Part shown: piece by piece, positions 25,881 through 35,145 of the stretch
Layout of the letters: every line of letters begins with the position of its first letter
How positions within the stretch are numbered: the first letter of the stretch is position 1
NCBI GenBank assembly: GCA_020846655.1
Contig: JADLDL010000014.1
Location: 1-35,395 of the forward strand
Length of the DNA: 35,395 nucleotides
Source: Saprospiraceae bacterium
GTDB lineage: Bacteria > Bacteroidota > Bacteroidia > Chitinophagales > Saprospiraceae
Reading direction: 5' to 3'
Notes under the pieces: model-generated
Seen by the model: only the letters and a program-made list of their open reading frames with translations
The model's database searches: none
What the model was told of the DNA's origin: nothing
Program-made: the position numbers and the translations under genes

Positions 25881-27374
25881 TTATCGGTCGAAACAACGGC
25901 TGCGATCGGGGGTCGCGGGTTTGCGCAGCACTTCCATCTTATTCCAGGATGTTCTAAATTTTTTCCCCGGGAAACGCAGAACAACGATCTCCGTGCGAAT
26001 GCTTTTCAGCACCATTCTTGGCTGTTCGCATTTTTCCTGAAGGGCTGGGTCCAGGGTGCCGTTGAACAATATTTTGATGACTTGCGCGTCCCGGGACGTA
26101 TCGTCGCCGGTATAAAGTCGGCCGCCGGTAGTGATCAGGTAGTGCGCCGTACCGCCGGCCGGCGACATGGACCGGTTGATGGCTTCGGAGCCGGACAGGT
26201 CGGAAAAGGACTCCGGGAAATAGTAGGTCCAATCCAGCACGGAGGCGGGCTCAATGCTGAGTTGCAGGGCAAAGGTTTTGATATCGCCCTGCCCCGGTCC
26301 CGTGACCACATAGCCTGTCGCCACGGCTTTTTTGGGCTCCACACTCAGGCAAACATCCCGGGCCACCATGTCCCTGAAATTGTCGGGCACCGAAATACCA
26401 TGTATCGAGCCGCCTAAGAACACACCGCTCTGGTCGACCGCGCAGCTGTACATTCGTTTCTGCCCGTCCGTTTTTCGGGCATAGCCGACGACCAGAAACA
26501 CCAGAGACTCGGGGTCCTGCACAATGTCAATACCCTCGTCTTCATCTACGCCCGAAGGACAAGCGGTGCGCCAGATTTCCACACCCGAATTCCAGTCGAT
26601 CAGCGATACAAACGTATGCCGGCCCGTGCCATTTTGGGGATAATAGTACCCGCTCAGCGCCAAGCCGAAACTGGTTCCGCCGGCTGCGGTTTTATATCGC
26701 CCCATACAGCCTTCATGGATGACAAAATGTCGGGTGGTATCCTCGGCGGTGTAGTAAAATGACCATTGGGGTGGGCTGCTCAGGTTTCCGATGAAGCGGG
26801 CTGCCCAAAAATGCTTGTTGCGGTTGCCGGTGTTGATCCCGATGGGTGTGCTGTTGCCGGCCACCAGCACGTTGCCGTGGATTTCTTCGACCACCATGCC
26901 GATTTCTTCTTTGTCGCGGGTGGCCTTTCGCCAGGCCACCGGGCTTTGGCCATTGGCATTGGTGCGCAGCAAAAAAGCAGCGTCGGGATAACTGAGGCTG
27001 TTGCCGGTATTGCCGGTGATGTGAAAACCAATCGGGTTGATCGTGTTTTCCGGATCAAAACCCAGGGCCCGGCCGCGCAGGTAGGTGTAGGCGCAATTGG
27101 TGCTGGTTGCCGGCGCCAGGATGGAGGTCCACAACGGCGCGCCGTTGATCGCGTTGTGTTTGGTCAGCATCAGTTGGGTGCCGCAGAGCTGATCGGTATT
27201 GCTCAGCGAAACCGCCGTGCCCAGGTTGGGGATGGGAATGCCGTCCCAGGCCACTTCGCGGGTGGTTTGCCAGCCGAAGTCGGTTTCATAGGTCTGGGAA
27301 AAAGTGGGTTGGGAAAAGGCCAGCAGCAGGGTCAGGGCCACAAGCCGGTGTAAGAACCTGGTTGTGTTCTTCAT
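25881..27374 (-). CDS. Secreted protein of unknown function, propeller-like
   Basis: A 497-residue protein beginning with a signal peptide (RLVALTLLLAFSQPTFSQ). It contains repeated segments of about 45-60 residues with strands and aromatic positions (NKHFWAARFIGNLSSPPQWSFYY, HTFVSLIDWNSGVEIWRTAC, DIKTFALQLSIEPASVLDWTYYF), as in the propeller-like proteins of this phylum that log events or hold ligands; no named domain is recognised. The last 50 residues turn basic and cysteine-containing (KSIRTEIVVLRFPGKKFRTSWNK) and end without the T9SS sorting domain that related secreted proteins often have, so truncation or frame damage is possible. The ATG is at 27372-27374. The BNR protein gene follows 79 bp downstream. 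Confidence 0.75.
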   Translation of the reverse strand: MKNTTRFLHRLVALTLLLAFSQPTFSQTYETDFGWQTTREVAWDGIPIPNLGTAVSLSNTDQLCGTQLMLTKHNAINGAPLWTSILAPATSTNCAYTYLRGRALGFDPENTINPIGFHITGNTGNSLSYPDAAFLLRTNANGQSPVAWRKATRDKEEIGMVVEEIHGNVLVAGNSTPIGINTGNRNKHFWAARFIGNLSSPPQWSFYYTAEDTTRHFVIHEGCMGRYKTAAGGTSFGLALSGYYYPQNGTGRHTFVSLIDWNSGVEIWRTACPSGVDEDEGIDIVQDPESLVFLVVGYARKTDGQKRMYSCAVDQSGVFLGGSIHGISVPDNFRDMVARDVCLSVEPKKAVATGYVVTGPGQGDIKTFALQLSIEPASVLDWTYYFPESFSDLSGSEAINRSMSPAGGTAHYLITTGGRLYTGDDTSRDAQVIKILFNGTLDPALQEKCEQPRMVLKSIRTEIVVLRFPGKKFRTSWNKMEVLRKPATPDRSRCFDR

Positions 27375-27614
27375 GGTGGAATTGGGTGTTTATGAAAAGA
27401 TAACATTAAAGATAGTACGCCGCGAAAGCCGTTACAAGGCATTAAGGAAGGATTAAGTGAGAAATAATCGTATGGTTTTCGGGCTTTTTCACGCCTTTCC
27501 GGCGGGCGAGCGATGGCTCCGGGAACCTGACTATTTCAAAAACAAGGTTAGGCCCGCCTGGTCCGCTGCCGCTTATTTGCAGCATACATTTATAACCAAT
27601 CAATCTGTGCTGTT
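27375..27614. other. Divergent intergenic region, 240 bp
   Basis: It separates the unknown secreted protein (minus) from the T9SS-sorted protein (plus) and must contain both promoters. A weak -7-like CTTATTTG occurs near 27572 for the plus gene. No reading frame, repeat or RNA gene is recognised. Confidence 0.5.
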
Positions 27615-29243
27615 ATGCAATTCAAAACTACCGTGTGTCTTGGCCTTGTCCTTTGGGCAATTTCTCTCCAAAGTCAAACGCCCCAATCGGCCAGCCTCAC
27701 CGCCAACCGCGTGAAAGCCGTGGTGAACAACAACGGCGCGCTGTTCACCGACCTGCAAAAGGGCCAGTTTATCGCGCCCTACACACCGGGCCAGCCGGAA
27801 CTCAGCCTGTTGCGGGCGGCCGGGCTGTGGATAGTTGGGTCAGACCCGGGCGGAAACCTCAAAGGCGCCGTGCAACTGTACAACACCGGTGGTAAAACCG
27901 ATTTTTACCCCGGCCAATTGGAGCTCGACGGTACCCCGGGCACGCCGGCGCTTAGCGGCATCTACCGGGTCACCCGCGCCGAAATCGACACCCACCTGGC
28001 CGATTTTGCCGACAACGGCGTGATCGACAACCCGCAACCAGGCATGTTCGGCTGGCCCGGCCGGGGCAACCCCCATTTTTTTACCTATCATGGACAAGAT
28101 TTGCCGCTCACCGCACAAGCCTTGGCCGGGTTTTATGACCGCGACGAAGACGGTGACTACAACCCGGCAAAAGGCGACTATCCCGCCATCGAAGTGCGTG
28201 GATGTGCCCTCGACCGGGTGCCCGATGAAATGCTCTGGTTTACCTTTCACGATGCCGGGCAGCACACCGAATCCGGTCTGGCTCCGCTTCAGATGGAAGT
28301 GCAATGCCAGGTGTTTGCCTACGGTTGTTCGGAGGAAAGCCCGCTGCGGAACACCGTATTTGTGCGCTATAAATTGATCAACCGCGGAACAGAGGAACTC
28401 AGTGACTTGTATACCGGCCTGTTCAACGATTTTGAAATCGGCAACCCCGACGACGACTTTTTTGGGACCGACCCGGTCCGGCAATTGGTATTCGGGTACA
28501 ATGGCGACGCGACTGACGAAGGCGGATATGACGCCGACAGCCCGGTGCTGGGTGTGGATATGTTTCGCGGGCCTTTGGATGTATTTGGGGAGGAAATAAA
28601 CCTCAAGCACGTCGTGTCGTTCCAACCAGCCCAACTGAACAATGCCGTCTCCTACTACAACCTGCTCCAGGGCCGCTTCGCCGACGGCAGTCCGGCCCCG
28701 AACAACGGCATCCAATTTCCGGGCAGCCCCAATGACCCGGCTGCCGATTCCGAAGTGAGTGCCGGCAGCACCCCTGGCCAGCGGCAGGTTGTGGCGTCCT
28801 ACGGCCCGTTCACGCTGCTGCCCGGCGCCGTCAATGAACTGATGGCCGGTTATTTTTATACCCAGGAGCCCGGCAATACGCCCCTGCAGAATGTACAGGC
28901 CATGTACCAGCGCTCGGATGAGATCCAGGCATTTTTAGACAATTGTTTCACGACTGCCAGTTGCTCTGCCCTCGTGGATGCGCCCGAACCGCCGGACGCG
29001 CCCGGCCTGCGCCTGTACCCCAACCCCGCCAGCCAGCGCCTGAGCATCGAGAGCCCGGAAGCGGATCTGACGCAGGTCCGGCTCTTCGACCTGGCCGGCC
29101 GGGAAGTGTACCGCGCCTTCAATGCCTATCCGCAAACCCTGATGCACATACCTTTGGAAACCCTGTCCGCCGGCGTGTATACCGCCAGCATCGGCCGGCA
29201 AAACCAGGCTGAACGCACAGAAAAGGTAGTGGTGGTTAAATGA
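27615..29243 (+). CDS. T9SS-sorted secreted protein
   Basis: A 542-residue protein exported by Sec and then by the type IX secretion system. The signal peptide is MQFKTTVCLGLVLWAISLQSQ. The body is beta-rich, with an acidic calcium-site-like FYDRDEDGDYNPAKGDYP (about 172-189), an aspartate-rich NDFEIGNPDDDFFGTD, and no recognised enzyme motif. From about residue 465 the type A T9SS C-terminal domain is clear: LRLYPNPASQRLSIE, VRLFDLAGREVYR, LETLSAGVYTASI and the terminal KVVVVK. This domain directs transport across the outer membrane and attachment or release at the cell surface. It is the most direct evidence in the window for T9SS and hence for a Bacteroidota host. The por/gld machinery genes are not in the window. 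Confidence 0.9.
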   Translation: MQFKTTVCLGLVLWAISLQSQTPQSASLTANRVKAVVNNNGALFTDLQKGQFIAPYTPGQPELSLLRAAGLWIVGSDPGGNLKGAVQLYNTGGKTDFYPGQLELDGTPGTPALSGIYRVTRAEIDTHLADFADNGVIDNPQPGMFGWPGRGNPHFFTYHGQDLPLTAQALAGFYDRDEDGDYNPAKGDYPAIEVRGCALDRVPDEMLWFTFHDAGQHTESGLAPLQMEVQCQVFAYGCSEESPLRNTVFVRYKLINRGTEELSDLYTGLFNDFEIGNPDDDFFGTDPVRQLVFGYNGDATDEGGYDADSPVLGVDMFRGPLDVFGEEINLKHVVSFQPAQLNNAVSYYNLLQGRFADGSPAPNNGIQFPGSPNDPAADSEVSAGSTPGQRQVVASYGPFTLLPGAVNELMAGYFYTQEPGNTPLQNVQAMYQRSDEIQAFLDNCFTTASCSALVDAPEPPDAPGLRLYPNPASQRLSIESPEADLTQVRLFDLAGREVYRAFNAYPQTLMHIPLETLSAGVYTASIGRQNQAERTEKVVVVK

Positions 29244-29273
29244 GTGAAAGAGGGTGTCTCCTACGTGCTTAGT

Positions 29274-29347
29274 CATTGAAAATTGGACATTGGTCATTGA
29301 AAATTTTTAAATTGAAATGTTCAATGACCAATGTCCAATTTTCAATG
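29274..29347. repeat. 28-bp perfect inverted repeat, 18-bp loop
   Basis: The arm 29274-29301 (beginning CATTGAAAATTGGACATTGG) is exactly reverse-complemented at 29320-29347. It lies 30 bp after the stop of the T9SS-sorted protein gene and 60 bp before the -7 box of the helicase gene. It could act as a terminator for the first gene, though no T-run follows the stem, or be an intergenic palindromic repeat found elsewhere in the genome. Confidence 0.75.
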
Positions 29348-29407
29348 CCCAAATACCTATGAGATAAACGCCTCAAAAAAACTGCCGGCCGGTCCACCCG
29401 CTGCCCC

Positions 29408-29415
29408 TACCTTTG
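29408..29415 (+). promoter_or_regulatory. Putative -7 box TACCTTTG for the helicase gene
   Basis: It matches TAnnTTTG and is followed by C, 21 bp before the ATG at 29437. The -33 position lacks TTTG, so the match is partial. Confidence 0.5.
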
Positions 29416-29436
29416 CGGCCTGACTCTTTTACCGCC

Positions 29437-31464
29437 ATGTCCGACCGCGAAAACGCCCATTTTACCCGACTGCTCGAACTCCTGCACCAGGAACGGGAAG
29501 AAGACCTTCAACAGTTTCTCCGTTCCGTCCGCGAACGGCCCCTGGGCGAACGCGTAGAACAAGGCTACACCTGGTATCCGCTCAACGTGCTGCAAACGGG
29601 TTTCGCCCTCGGCGAAAAAGCCTTCGTGATCGTGGAGCGCACCAGCCGCCTGCACGAGCCCCACCAATTGCGCGCCGGACAATCGGTCAGCCTGTTCACC
29701 CAGGCGCCCCACGTAGACAGTCCGGAAAAACAGGGCGTGATCAACTTCGTCGAGCGCAACAAGATGAAAATCATCCTCAACGCCCGCGACGTGCCTGACT
29801 GGCTGGGCCAGGGCCAACTGGGGGTGGACATGCTGTTCGACGACCGCAGCTACCAGGAAATGGTGCGCGCCCTCGAAAAGGTCATGGCCGCCAAAGGCGA
29901 CCGCCTCGCCGAACTCCGCGACCTCAGCACCCCCACCCACCACCACAAAAAACCTACTGCTCCTGCTACTGCTACTGCCCCTGCCACTGGCCTCAACCCT
30001 TCGCAACAGGCCGCCGTGCGCAGCATCCTCGAAAACCGCGATTTTGCCATCATCCACGGCCCACCGGGCACCGGCAAAACCACCACCGTCGTGTCGGCCA
30101 TTCAGGGCCTGGTCGAAACTGAAAATACGGTGCTCGTCACGGCGCCCAGCAACACGGCTGCCGACCTGCTCACCGAGCGCCTGGCGGCCAAGGGCCTCAA
30201 CGTGGTGCGCGTGGGCAACATCAGCCGCGTCGACGATGCCGTGCTGGCCCACACCCTCGATGCCATTCTGGCCAACCACCCCGAGAGCAAAAACATCAAA
30301 AAAGTAAAAATCCAGGCCGCCGAATACCGCCGGCAAGCGCGGCGCTTCAAGCGCAGTTTCGGGGCCGAAGACCGCCGCGAGCGCGAGCACCTGAAAACCC
30401 AGGCCCGCGAACTGGAACTATGGGCCAACACCCTGGAAGACCGGCTGGTCGACGAGATCCTGAGCAACGCCCAGGCTATCACTTGCACCCTCGTGGGGGC
30501 TTCGCACCCGGTGTTACGCAAACTCAAATTCCACACCTGTGTGATCGACGAGGCCGCGCAGGCCCTGGAGCCGGCTTGCTGGATACCCATCCTCAAGTGC
30601 AGCCGCGTGGTGCTGGCGGGCGATCCGTTTCAGTTGCCGCCCACGGTCAAAAGCCTGGAAGCGGCCCGCAACGGCCTGTCCACCACGCTCATTGAGCGTT
30701 GCCTGGAGGCTATGCCGGCACAGGTGAGCCTGCTCACCGTGCAGTACCGGATGCACCAGGCCATCATGGATTTTTCCAACCAATATTTTTACGGCGGCGC
30801 GCTGGAAGCGCATGCGAGTGTGGCCGACCGACGCCTGGAACAGCCCTACGAAGGCAACTGGCCGGCCGATGCGCCCGCGCCCGAACGCCCGGTGGTGTTT
30901 ATCGATACGGCTGGCTGCGGGTTTGAGGAGCGGATGGCCACGGGGCAGTCGGCGCGGTCGCTGAGCCGCTACAACCCCGAAGAGGCACTGCTGTTGCGCG
31001 AGCATTTGCTGCAACTGCTGCAGCGCCTGCGCGGCGACACGCAAGAACCCGCCGGGCAGCCGCTGCCGAGCATCGGCATCCTGTCGCCCTACCGCGAACA
31101 GGTGAATTACCTGGAACAATTGTTTCGCGAGGACGCCGAGTTCGGGCCCCTGATGAAACCCCTGAGCGGCCCCGGCCGGCACCCGGAAGGCGCCGCACAC
31201 TTGCTGAGCATCAACACCATCGACGGGTTTCAGGGCCAGGAGCGCGACGTGATCTACCTGAGCCTGGTGCGCTCCAACGCCAAACACGAGATCGGTTTTT
31301 TGCAGGATTACCGCCGCATGAACGTGGCCATGACGCGCGCCCGCATGTTGCTGGTGGTGATCGGCGATTCGGAAACGATCGGAAACAACAAGTTTTACCA
31401 GGCCTTTCTGGACTACTGCGCAGCGGAAGGGGCGTATCGGACGGGTTGGGAGTTTATGCGGTAG
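29437..31464 (+). CDS. SF1B helicase of the UPF1/IGHMBP2/Dna2-like group
   Basis: A 675-residue ATP-dependent 5'-3' DNA/RNA helicase, cytoplasmic. Residues 1-165 form the stalk and OB-like 1B region (HFTRLLELLHQEREED; GFALGEKAFVIVERTS). Walker A IIHGPPGTGKTTTV at 206-218, motif Ia VTAPSNTAADLL, motif II CVIDEAAQALEP (DEAA box), motif III LAGDPFQLPPTV, motif IV VQYRMHQAIM, motif V TIDGFQGQERDVIYLSLVRSN and motif VI YRRMNVAMTRARMLLVVIGD are all intact, matching bacterial IGHMBP2-type helicases. A His/Ala/Pro/Thr-rich linker (THHHKKPTAPATATAPATG) precedes the ATPase core. The ATG at 29437 is preferred to a TTG 24 bp upstream that lies inside the -7 box. The last 17 codons are part of a 64-bp repeat found again at 35146, the likely insertion site of the next gene. 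Confidence 0.93.
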   Translation: MSDRENAHFTRLLELLHQEREEDLQQFLRSVRERPLGERVEQGYTWYPLNVLQTGFALGEKAFVIVERTSRLHEPHQLRAGQSVSLFTQAPHVDSPEKQGVINFVERNKMKIILNARDVPDWLGQGQLGVDMLFDDRSYQEMVRALEKVMAAKGDRLAELRDLSTPTHHHKKPTAPATATAPATGLNPSQQAAVRSILENRDFAIIHGPPGTGKTTTVVSAIQGLVETENTVLVTAPSNTAADLLTERLAAKGLNVVRVGNISRVDDAVLAHTLDAILANHPESKNIKKVKIQAAEYRRQARRFKRSFGAEDRREREHLKTQARELELWANTLEDRLVDEILSNAQAITCTLVGASHPVLRKLKFHTCVIDEAAQALEPACWIPILKCSRVVLAGDPFQLPPTVKSLEAARNGLSTTLIERCLEAMPAQVSLLTVQYRMHQAIMDFSNQYFYGGALEAHASVADRRLEQPYEGNWPADAPAPERPVVFIDTAGCGFEERMATGQSARSLSRYNPEEALLLREHLLQLLQRLRGDTQEPAGQPLPSIGILSPYREQVNYLEQLFREDAEFGPLMKPLSGPGRHPEGAAHLLSINTIDGFQGQERDVIYLSLVRSNAKHEIGFLQDYRRMNVAMTRARMLLVVIGDSETIGNNKFYQAFLDYCAAEGAYRTGWEFMR

Positions 31465-31474
31465 GGGCTGGCAG
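31411..31474 (+). repeat. 64-bp direct repeat, copy 1 (3' end of helicase gene)
   Basis: It begins GACTACTGCG and ends GGGGCTGGCAG. It encodes the final DYCAAEGAYRTGWEFMR plus stop and 10 bp beyond. It is identical in all 64 bases to 35146-35209 and diverges at the next base on both sides. Confidence 0.97.
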
Positions 31475-31522
31475 GGTTTTTGATTTCCGTTTTGCAGATG
31501 AAAACATCCCCCCTTTCAACAG

Positions 31523-34500
31523 ATGAAAAACAGAGTGCCGGTCCCCGCCAAAAAATTACCGCTAGATGTAGAAAGTCACGCTGCCTCGCCTGAGGAAACC
31601 TGGCCGACCCGTCAGGCTCCACCATTTGTGCTGACAACGTTGCCTGCCACCCAGCCAACACGCATTCAAGCTTCGACAGACAATGAAATGTTCGATTCGT
31701 CCCGGCATGCTGCTGCCATGTGGGGTCCGCCGACGGTAGAAGCCGCCAAGTCAGCCCGTTCCTTTCAGTCGGCCCTGGAAACGGAGGAACAGCAGACACG
31801 AAAAGCATACCTGGCGCTTGAAAACCAGTCGGATCAATACAAAGGGTTAATCGAGGCAGAAAAAAATCCATTAGAAATTGTATTACTCAAGCAAGAAAAG
31901 GAGGCGATCGACCAAAAACTCAAGCAGGCGACAATAGTCTGGCAACAAGTAAGCGCTGATTCAAAGGCGCTCCGGGATCCGGCCACTGATTCGACCACAT
32001 TCCATCAGATATTGGCCCGCCGGCGGGCGTTTGTCCAAACTAAGGATAGCAGCCCGCAATTTTTTACAGATCAAAAAGACTTTGAATCACGCACAAGTAA
32101 AGCCCTTCCCAATGGCGGACAACGGATGACCACCACCACATCCCAATACAATGGAAATACCGGGATGGCCGAAAGCCAGCAAGACATTCGCGCGCTTGAA
32201 AAGGATGGTTTGGGCGTCAAACTTAGTTTCAACGAAGCATCCGAGCGTGTAAGCGCAGAAAGCAAACAATCGGCTGCCACAGAGAAAACAGCCCGACTAG
32301 GCGACGGCGGACTGGAGCTCAAGCATTTGGAAAAAGCAAGTACCACCGGCATCGATGGAAAAACGGCTTCACAGGAACAAAAATCAAGTTTCAAGGTCAG
32401 TGCGTCCGACATTACTTTTTCAGCCACGGGCTCTCAAACGGAGAAGGACGGATCCGGGCTTTCCGGAGGCATCGTCAATGGCGTAGAACGAAAAGATGGC
32501 AAAATTGGATGGGCTACCACGAAAACAGCATCCGAAAAAACAGCTGATGGTGGGCAAAATACCTTTTCCTCGACGGCTAAAAAAGGCATCAGTAGCGGAA
32601 AAGACGGCACCGGCGCTTATCAAAGTAAGGATTTTACTGGCGAACACAAATGGAATAACGGTCTAAAAGCAAGCGGGACGTTCGGCCAAAGCAGCAACAT
32701 CCTGTTCAACATCCAGCAAGTGCCCAATGCCAGTCCTCCAGCATACAAAGTGAGCATTAGCGTTAGTTTTTCTGGCAGGATAGGCGCGAGCACAGGGTAC
32801 GAAAAAGAAGGTAAAAGCCTTTCGGGAGGAGCTAGTCTTTCAGCAGAAGGCTCCGTGGGGATGTCCTGGAGTTTAACTTTGCCGGAAAACAACGCCAAAA
32901 AATACCTGGCTCTGCTAGAAGAAGCAAGCAAGGGGGGGATGGGGGACGGTAGCGATAAAATGCGCATCATTCAAACCGGAGCCAAAGAAGGTTGGGAAAA
33001 AGCCCGTCAAATGTATCAGGGAGCCTCCGGCGGCATATCCTCAAAAGCGGCCCTGGATGCCTTGCCAGAAGGCGGAACCCTTGGAACAAACCAGGATTTC
33101 AAAACAAATATCAGCCTCACCGCTGGCAGTAAGCCCCCGGAGGGATTTGCTGCCAGCCTGGACCTGGGCCAGGAAAACCAAAACGCGTCTGCCCGAACAG
33201 TCACCAAAAAAAATGGTCAATTCGAATTTGAAACCATCGAAGCGGAGAGCACCAAATACACCGGCGGCCTCAACGGGAGCATCGCCCTTGTTTCGGGTGG
33301 GTTCAAGGTATCCTCCAGCGATACCACCTCCACAGGGTATAAGATCATTTTGAATCCTAACGATCCTGAATTCGAAACCCTGCGCGCTGAATATGCCAAA
33401 TGTGCCAGTCAAAAAGATCTGGATCAGTTTGCCGAAAAACACCCCAAAACAGTCCAGGAAAAGACAAAAACCTCAGGTAATGAAAAAACATTCGGCAGCA
33501 CCCTGGGCATAGTTGGGCTGGAGATGGGCCTGAATCTCGGAACCGGAACCGAAACCTCTGTCACCACCGACGGAAGTGGAACAGTCACCGAACGCCAAAA
33601 ATCGGGCTCGAACATGGGTGGCCTTGATCTTAAATTCGGCGACTACAAACTAACATCGTCCGAGAAAGAAAGCGCTACGGCCCGGGTAAACTACAAAACC
33701 GGTGAAACCAGCCTCGATGTGAACCAAGCCGAAACGGAAACCGATAGTGTCAAATGGCTGGAGGCTAACATTCCTGGGCTAAAAACCACTCGATCGCCAG
33801 GCGATCCTGGATTGCTTTCCCAACTGACTGGCGGCGCCAAACAAATGGCGGATACAGAACGGAAAGACGTATCAGGCATGTATCTGCAAGATAAAGACAT
33901 CGAATACCTGGCGGAACTGGCCCGGAATGCCCACGACTGGATGAGTCATTGTCCCAGCCCTCGCCTGCGAGGCGATTGGGCAGCCACACGCCAAAAAGTA
34001 GTGCAGGCCCAAAAAAACAAAGGCCTGATCGCCAGCGCCCTGGCCGACTTTGTCGGTCATTTTGGACATGACCGGGATGAGGTCATTTACCGGGCGGCTT
34101 CCGGCGGTGCGCGGTATGAATTTCCCGGAGCCCTCCTCAAACTCAAGGGCCTTTACATTGACAAAGTGATCAAATCGCCAATCCCGGCGATTGATGAAAT
34201 CGGGCAGAAAGATGGCGTTGAAAAAGCAAAAACAGCCGCTGTTGAAAGTATTGCCCAGCTCGAAAGCCTGTACCGGTCGGTAAAAAGTGTACCGATTGGT
34301 TCAGCATCCGATCAGTTTTCCAAGGCGGATGTACAGGCTGAAATGATGTCGGCCATTGCGCGGCGAAAACTCGAACTTCAGGACAAACTCCGGGTGCTCA
34401 ACGGCGGAAAGCCCGGGGAGATATCCCGCCAGGAGAGGCAGGAGAAATTTGACGCCTTGCTCGAAAATTGTATACAATATCAACAAAAAGAATTTCAACT

Positions 34501-35119
34501 GTTCGCCGAAATCGAGAAAAATCACGAGGCATTTTATTGGAGGCAACTCAACCGTTTGACTGACAACGTTGCCTTGCTCGGTCAAATCCGAAAACTCTAT
34601 CCGGTATGGGAAAAGGACTATGCCGACATGGCGACCTTGGCCAAAGAATACAATTTCGGTACGGATCGGTACTGGAAGTACAAGCCCGATACCGTGCGCT
34701 TCACCCGCACTGAAAATGGCGGTCGGCCAGGACAAGCCTCCGAAGCAGGCCCAGACCCGGCAATTCAACAGAAAAAACAAAAGGCCGCCGCCCTGATGCA
34801 ATGGAACAAAGGGGATGAGGCCAACACACTCCATGCTATCGGGCAAGTCGCTGCTTCCCGACAAAAAGCCATGATGGATGCCAAACGGCTAAATGCCTGG
34901 TTGAAATATGAAAAAAAATCAACCCCCGCCGCCGCCTATCACTACGGGATGCAACGACTGAGCGATGCACATCAGTACGCCGCAGAAATACCCAAAAACA
35001 AGGTAGATCAGGAAACTCAAAGTTATAGTGGCAGCGCAATGACGAGCTATTTGGCCGCTATTGCCTGCTTCAAAGACGGATTGGCCCAATATCCCGCCGG
35101 GTGGCCACCCAAGGCCTGA
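31523..35119 (+). CDS. Large leaderless beta-repeat protein of unknown function
   Basis: A 1198-residue protein with no signal peptide, membrane segment or T9SS domain. Residues 1-70 look disordered, rich in Pro, Ala and Thr (VPVPAKKLPLDVES). Residues 75-150 are coiled-coil-like (SALETEEQQTRKAYLALENQ; IVLLKQEKEAIDQKLKQA). Residues about 170-780 are Gly/Ser/Thr/Lys-rich alternating strands, such as SSFKVSASDITFSATGSQTE and SVSFSGRIGASTGYEKEGKS. Two places look like copies of one module, a strand then a helix: WSLTLPENNAKKYLALLEEA (about 448) and YKIILNPNDPEFETLRAEYA (about 606). Residues about 790-1198 are helical. It has its own ATG 58 bp after the helicase stop and no clear -7 box. Cargo of a contractile injection system, a polymorphic toxin or a surface/matrix protein exported by another route are possible; none is demonstrated. 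Confidence 0.8.
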   Translation: MKNRVPVPAKKLPLDVESHAASPEETWPTRQAPPFVLTTLPATQPTRIQASTDNEMFDSSRHAAAMWGPPTVEAAKSARSFQSALETEEQQTRKAYLALENQSDQYKGLIEAEKNPLEIVLLKQEKEAIDQKLKQATIVWQQVSADSKALRDPATDSTTFHQILARRRAFVQTKDSSPQFFTDQKDFESRTSKALPNGGQRMTTTTSQYNGNTGMAESQQDIRALEKDGLGVKLSFNEASERVSAESKQSAATEKTARLGDGGLELKHLEKASTTGIDGKTASQEQKSSFKVSASDITFSATGSQTEKDGSGLSGGIVNGVERKDGKIGWATTKTASEKTADGGQNTFSSTAKKGISSGKDGTGAYQSKDFTGEHKWNNGLKASGTFGQSSNILFNIQQVPNASPPAYKVSISVSFSGRIGASTGYEKEGKSLSGGASLSAEGSVGMSWSLTLPENNAKKYLALLEEASKGGMGDGSDKMRIIQTGAKEGWEKARQMYQGASGGISSKAALDALPEGGTLGTNQDFKTNISLTAGSKPPEGFAASLDLGQENQNASARTVTKKNGQFEFETIEAESTKYTGGLNGSIALVSGGFKVSSSDTTSTGYKIILNPNDPEFETLRAEYAKCASQKDLDQFAEKHPKTVQEKTKTSGNEKTFGSTLGIVGLEMGLNLGTGTETSVTTDGSGTVTERQKSGSNMGGLDLKFGDYKLTSSEKESATARVNYKTGETSLDVNQAETETDSVKWLEANIPGLKTTRSPGDPGLLSQLTGGAKQMADTERKDVSGMYLQDKDIEYLAELARNAHDWMSHCPSPRLRGDWAATRQKVVQAQKNKGLIASALADFVGHFGHDRDEVIYRAASGGARYEFPGALLKLKGLYIDKVIKSPIPAIDEIGQKDGVEKAKTAAVESIAQLESLYRSVKSVPIGSASDQFSKADVQAEMMSAIARRKLELQDKLRVLNGGKPGEISRQERQEKFDALLENCIQYQQKEFQLFAEIEKNHEAFYWRQLNRLTDNVALLGQIRKLYPVWEKDYADMATLAKEYNFGTDRYWKYKPDTVRFTRTENGGRPGQASEAGPDPAIQQKKQKAAALMQWNKGDEANTLHAIGQVAASRQKAMMDAKRLNAWLKYEKKSTPAAAYHYGMQRLSDAHQYAAEIPKNKVDQETQSYSGSAMTSYLAAIACFKDGLAQYPAGWPPKA

Positions 35120-35145
35120 GCCCTTGTTTATAGCGAGGCAGCCAT

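Noticed and set aside
29274-29347. tRNA or other structured RNA gene
   Set aside because: A simple two-arm palindrome with no cloverleaf, anticodon arm or CCA-like end; elsewhere in the window no tRNA or rRNA pattern was seen either.
31498-31593. Small frame starting at ATG 31498 (31 codons) before the 1198-codon gene
   Set aside because: It overlaps the large gene in another frame, is short, and shows no ribosome-binding or conservation clue.
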